This document shows, one piece after another, positions 5,048-7,397 of a DNA stretch of 7,397 nucleotides. Positions within the stretch are counted from its first letter, which is position 1; each line of letters begins with the position of its first letter. The stretch is taken from contig CAZMSZ010000370.1 of assembly GCA_964569055.1 (NCBI GenBank), forward strand, positions 1 through 7,397. The letters run 5' to 3'. The notes under the pieces were generated by a model. The model worked only from the letters and a program-made list of their open reading frames with translations. It had not been told where the DNA came from and searched no databases. Source of the stretch: JAWLGW01 sp964569055 (lineage in GTDB: Bacteria > Planctomycetota > J058). The position numbers were made by a program, and so were the translations under genes.

Positions 5048-6631
5048 GTGGACCGCGACCTCGCCGCGCTGCAGGAGGTCCGTGACGCCCTGGGGCGGGC
5101 GCGCGCCGCGCGCATCGCCATGGAGGGCGCCTCGCAGCAGGACGCCGACCGCTGGGCCAAGGCCGCGGTCGACGCCGGCCGAAAGGAGGCGGTCCGCCTG
5201 GCCCGCATGGCCGTCGAGGAGACGGGCATGGGGCACGTCACCGGCAAGACGCTCAAGAACATCTTCGCGACCGAGTTCACCTGGGAGCGGATCAAGGACC
5301 TCAAGACCGCCGGGATCCTCCGCCGCGACGAGGCGCGCGGCGTGATCGAGGTCGCGCACCCCGCCGGCGTGGTGGCCGCGGTGATCCCGACCACCAACCC
5401 GACCTCGACCGCGCTGTTCAAGGCGATCATCGCGCTCAAGGCGCGCTGCTCGATCGTGGTCAGCCCCCACCCGCGCGCCAAGCGCTGCATCGCCGAAGCC
5501 TGCCGGGTGGCCGCCGAGGCCGCCCGCGCCGCCGGCGCGCCGGCGGGCGCCGTCAACTGGCTCGAGGACCCCACGGTCGAGTCGACCCAGGCGCTCATGA
5601 AGCACCGCTGGACCTCGATCGTGCTCGCCACCGGCGGGCCCGGCCTGGTCGACGCGGCCTACTCCTCGGGCAAGCCCGCGATCGGCGTGGGCGCCGGCAA
5701 CGCACCCGCCTACATCCACGCCAGCGCCGACGTCACCCGCGCGGTGCGCGCGATCGTGCTCGGGCAGGTGTTCGACAACGGGACGATCTGCTCCTCCGAG
5801 CAGTCGGTGGTGTGCGAGCGGAGCATCGAAGGCGCGGTCCTCGAGGAGCTCCGCCGGCGCGGCGCGCACATCTGCAGCCCGGCCGAGGTCAAGGCGCTCG
5901 AGCCGGTGGTCAACCCGGGCGGGCGCGGCATGAACCCCGCGATCGTGGGCAAGTTCCCGCGCGTGATCGCCCGCATGGCCGGGTTCAGCGTGCCCGAGAA
6001 CACCACGGTCCTGATCTGCCCCTACGAGGGGGTCGGGCCCAAGGCGCCGCTCTCGATCGAGAAGCTGTGCCCGCTGCTCACGTTCTACGTGGTCGACGGG
6101 CACCGCCAGGCGGTCGAGCGCTGCCGCGCGATCCTGGAGTTCGGCGGGCTCGGGCACACCTGCGCCATCCACGCCACCGACCGGCAGGCGATCGAGGAGT
6201 TCGGCCTCGCCATGCCGGCCTGCCGGATCGACGTCAACACGCCGACCACGCAGGGCTCGATCGGCTACACCACCAACCTCGACCCCTCCATGACGCTGGG
6301 CTGCGGCACGCCGGGCGGGAACATCTTCTCGGACAACATCGGCCCGCTGCACCTCGTCAACGTCAAGCGGATCGCGTTCGTCAACGAGGCCATGCTCGAC
6401 GAGGACGAGCGCCTCGAGCACGAGCTGCGGCGCGAGTTCGGCGACCCGCCGCTCCCCTGGGGCCCGCAGCGCCCCGGCGCCTTCGACCCGCTCCCGCGCG
6501 GCGAGCCGTACGCCCGCCCCGCGACCCCGACCGTGAACCACCCCGTCGGCGTCGGCGCGCGCCCGTTCGGCGCGAGCCCGCTCACCCCCGCCGACATCGA
6601 AGCCATCCTCGCGCGCCAGGCGCGCAAGTAG
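5048..6631 (+). CDS. CoA-acylating aldehyde dehydrogenase, microcompartment-targeted
   Basis: Encodes 527 residues, GTG start. It belongs to the acylating aldehyde dehydrogenase family (AdhE N-terminal half, EutE, PduP, SauS), converting an aldehyde plus CoA and NAD(P)+ to acyl-CoA. Diagnostic features are IPTTNPTSTALFKAI (113-127), SPHPRAK (139-145), ATGGPG (194-199), SSGKPAIGVGAGN (206-218), and the catalytic Cys248 in FDNGTICSSEQSVV. Further on are GGLGHTCAIH (376-385) and GCGTPGGN (418-425). The ELGGK signature of hydrolytic aldehyde dehydrogenases is absent, as expected for the CoA-acylating type. The core resembles the AdhE aldehyde domain more than I would expect for PduP; no alcohol dehydrogenase half follows. 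After the core come a Pro/Gly-rich linker (about 466-508) and an amphipathic helix (PLTPADIEAILARQARK, 511-527) that looks like an encapsulation peptide. It lies between two BMC-H genes. The physiological aldehyde is unknown. Confidence 0.95.
   Translation: MDRDLAALQEVRDALGRARAARIAMEGASQQDADRWAKAAVDAGRKEAVRLARMAVEETGMGHVTGKTLKNIFATEFTWERIKDLKTAGILRRDEARGVIEVAHPAGVVAAVIPTTNPTSTALFKAIIALKARCSIVVSPHPRAKRCIAEACRVAAEAARAAGAPAGAVNWLEDPTVESTQALMKHRWTSIVLATGGPGLVDAAYSSGKPAIGVGAGNAPAYIHASADVTRAVRAIVLGQVFDNGTICSSEQSVVCERSIEGAVLEELRRRGAHICSPAEVKALEPVVNPGGRGMNPAIVGKFPRVIARMAGFSVPENTTVLICPYEGVGPKAPLSIEKLCPLLTFYVVDGHRQAVERCRAILEFGGLGHTCAIHATDRQAIEEFGLAMPACRIDVNTPTTQGSIGYTTNLDPSMTLGCGTPGGNIFSDNIGPLHLVNVKRIAFVNEAMLDEDERLEHELRREFGDPPLPWGPQRPGAFDPLPRGEPYARPATPTVNHPVGVGARPFGASPLTPADIEAILARQARK
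6578..6628 (+). other. C-terminal encapsulation-peptide-like helix of the aldehyde dehydrogenase
   Basis: Codons 511-527 encode a short helix with hydrophobic residues on one face (L512, I517, I520, L521) and Glu/Arg/Gln/Lys on the other. It is joined to the enzyme core by about 40 Pro/Gly-rich residues. This linker-plus-amphipathic-helix layout is how many BMC cargo enzymes bind the shell. The targeting role is inferred from this pattern and from the BMC neighbours. Confidence 0.7.
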
Positions 6632-6652
6632 TCCCTGGAGGAGACCAAGCGC

Positions 6653-6949
<297 letters not shown>

Positions 6950-6957
6950 CCCCGCGG

Positions 6958-6990
6958 CCCGCCCCGCGCGCCGGCGCGCGCGGGGGCGGG
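6958..6990 (+). promoter_or_regulatory. Strong GC hairpin between BMC-H 2 and BMC-T genes
   Basis: A 14-base arm (6958-6971) pairs with 6976-6990 around a CGGC loop, with one bulged G. All pairs are G-C. It begins 8 bases after the BMC-H stop. No T-run follows, so it is not a classical intrinsic terminator. It could stabilise the 3' end of the upstream mRNA, partly stop transcription, or mark a processing site, any of which would give more BMC-H than BMC-T. Confidence 0.5.
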
Positions 6991-7066
6991 CTCGGCGATC
7001 CGGTCCGGCGCGGCGAGGCGTGGGCGCAGGCCCGCGCTCCGTCCCGCGCTCCCTTCTGCCCCCCTC

Positions 7067-7073
7067 GAGGAGG
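7067..7073 (+). promoter_or_regulatory. Ribosome binding site fixing the GTG start of the BMC-T gene
   Basis: GAGGAGG stands 5 bases before the GTG at 7079. No ATG lies near the start of the recognisable protein, so this site decides the start. Bases 7046-7052 (GCGCTCC) can pair with 7069-7076 with one bulged G, which could partly hide the site. Confidence 0.6.
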
Positions 7074-7078
7074 CGCCC

Positions 7079-7397
7079 GTGGCGGAGCTCCGCACCTACG
7101 CGTTCATCGACATCCTCCAGCCCCAGTTCGCGGCGTTCGTCGCCTCGACCGGGCGCGGCTACCTCCCCGTGGAGGGGCAGGCCGCGCTGTACGTCGAGGT
7201 CGCCCCGGGCATCGAGATCAACCGCCAGACCGACGTGGCGCTCAAGAAGACGGGCGTGCAGCCGGCGGTGCAGGTCGTCGAGCGCGCGTTCGGCCTGCTC
7301 GAGGTGCACTCGTTCGACCAGGGCGAGGTGCGCGAGGCCGGGCGCGCGATCCTCGACGACATGGGCCTGTCCGAGAAGGACCGCATCAAGCCCAAGG
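7079..7397 (+). CDS. BMC-T (tandem-domain trimeric) shell protein, 5' part only
   Basis: An open frame starting GTG at 7079 runs off the window after 106 codons. The protein begins M-A-E-L-R-T-Y-A-F-I-D-I-L-Q-P-Q and includes LPVEGQAALYVEVAPGIEIN (about 30-50) and QPAVQVVERAFGLLEVHSFD (about 63-82), then continues past GEVREAGRAILDDMG. It closely matches what I remember of the H. ochraceum BMC-T protein Hoch_5816, a pseudohexameric trimer of tandem permuted BMC domains of about 200 residues. If so, about half the protein is present, covering the first BMC domain. Such trimers sit among the hexamers and provide larger, sometimes gated, pores; some stack as two layers. The family assignment rests on memory of one homologue and on the neighbouring BMC genes. 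Confidence 0.85.
   Translation, partial: MAELRTYAFIDILQPQFAAFVASTGRGYLPVEGQAALYVEVAPGIEINRQTDVALKKTGVQPAVQVVERAFGLLEVHSFDQGEVREAGRAILDDMGLSEKDRIKPK

Noticed and set aside
5048..5119. N-terminal encapsulation peptide on the dehydrogenase
   Set aside because: Residues 1-24 align with the first helix of the AdhE aldehyde domain, so they seem to belong to the enzyme fold. The C-terminal tail is the better candidate.
5048..6631. Reading the dehydrogenase as a bifunctional AdhE aldehyde/alcohol dehydrogenase
   Set aside because: The reading frame stops at 6631 after the aldehyde domain and a short tail; no iron-dependent alcohol dehydrogenase domain follows.

Overview
The window is a very GC-rich stretch (well over 70% by eye, with strongly G/C-biased third codon positions). 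It most resembles a myxobacterium or relative (Myxococcota, perhaps near Haliangium). The reasons are the composition, a Ser/Thr-kinase-fold membrane protein, a PEGA-type lipoprotein, and a run of bacterial microcompartment (BMC) genes whose trimeric shell protein resembles, from memory, the Haliangium ochraceum BMC-T protein Hoch_5816. The taxonomic call is inference.

Left part (120-3577, + strand): two translationally coupled genes overlap by ATGA. The first encodes an 800-residue single-pass membrane protein with a DUF4388-like N-terminus, TPR-like helices, one membrane segment and a large, probably periplasmic, C-terminal half. The second encodes a membrane-anchored kinase-fold protein that lacks the catalytic residues (a pseudokinase). 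Their topologies match, suggesting a signalling or scaffold pair at the inner membrane. A convergent gene on the - strand (3590-4129) encodes a PEGA-type lipoprotein with an unusual C-terminal CxxC...CxxC zinc-ribbon-like end. Divergent from it is a small orphan gene with one N-terminal membrane segment (4241-4645).

Right part (4715 to the window end, + strand): the start of a BMC operon. The order is a divergent BMC-H hexameric shell protein, a CoA-acylating aldehyde dehydrogenase with a C-terminal encapsulation-peptide-like helix, a second canonical BMC-H protein, and the first 106 codons of a BMC-T shell protein cut off by the window edge. Together these predict a metabolosome that oxidises an aldehyde to an acyl-CoA inside a protein shell. 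The enzyme that makes the aldehyde, the BMC-P vertex protein and the cofactor-recycling enzymes are not in the window and would be expected to the right. The substrate cannot be assigned from what is visible.

The most interesting points are the acylating aldehyde dehydrogenase with C-terminal targeting tail set between two different BMC-H genes, a cysteine at the pore-adjacent position of the second BMC-H, a very strong GC hairpin between the BMC-H and BMC-T genes that could set shell stoichiometry, and the pseudokinase/membrane-protein pair.
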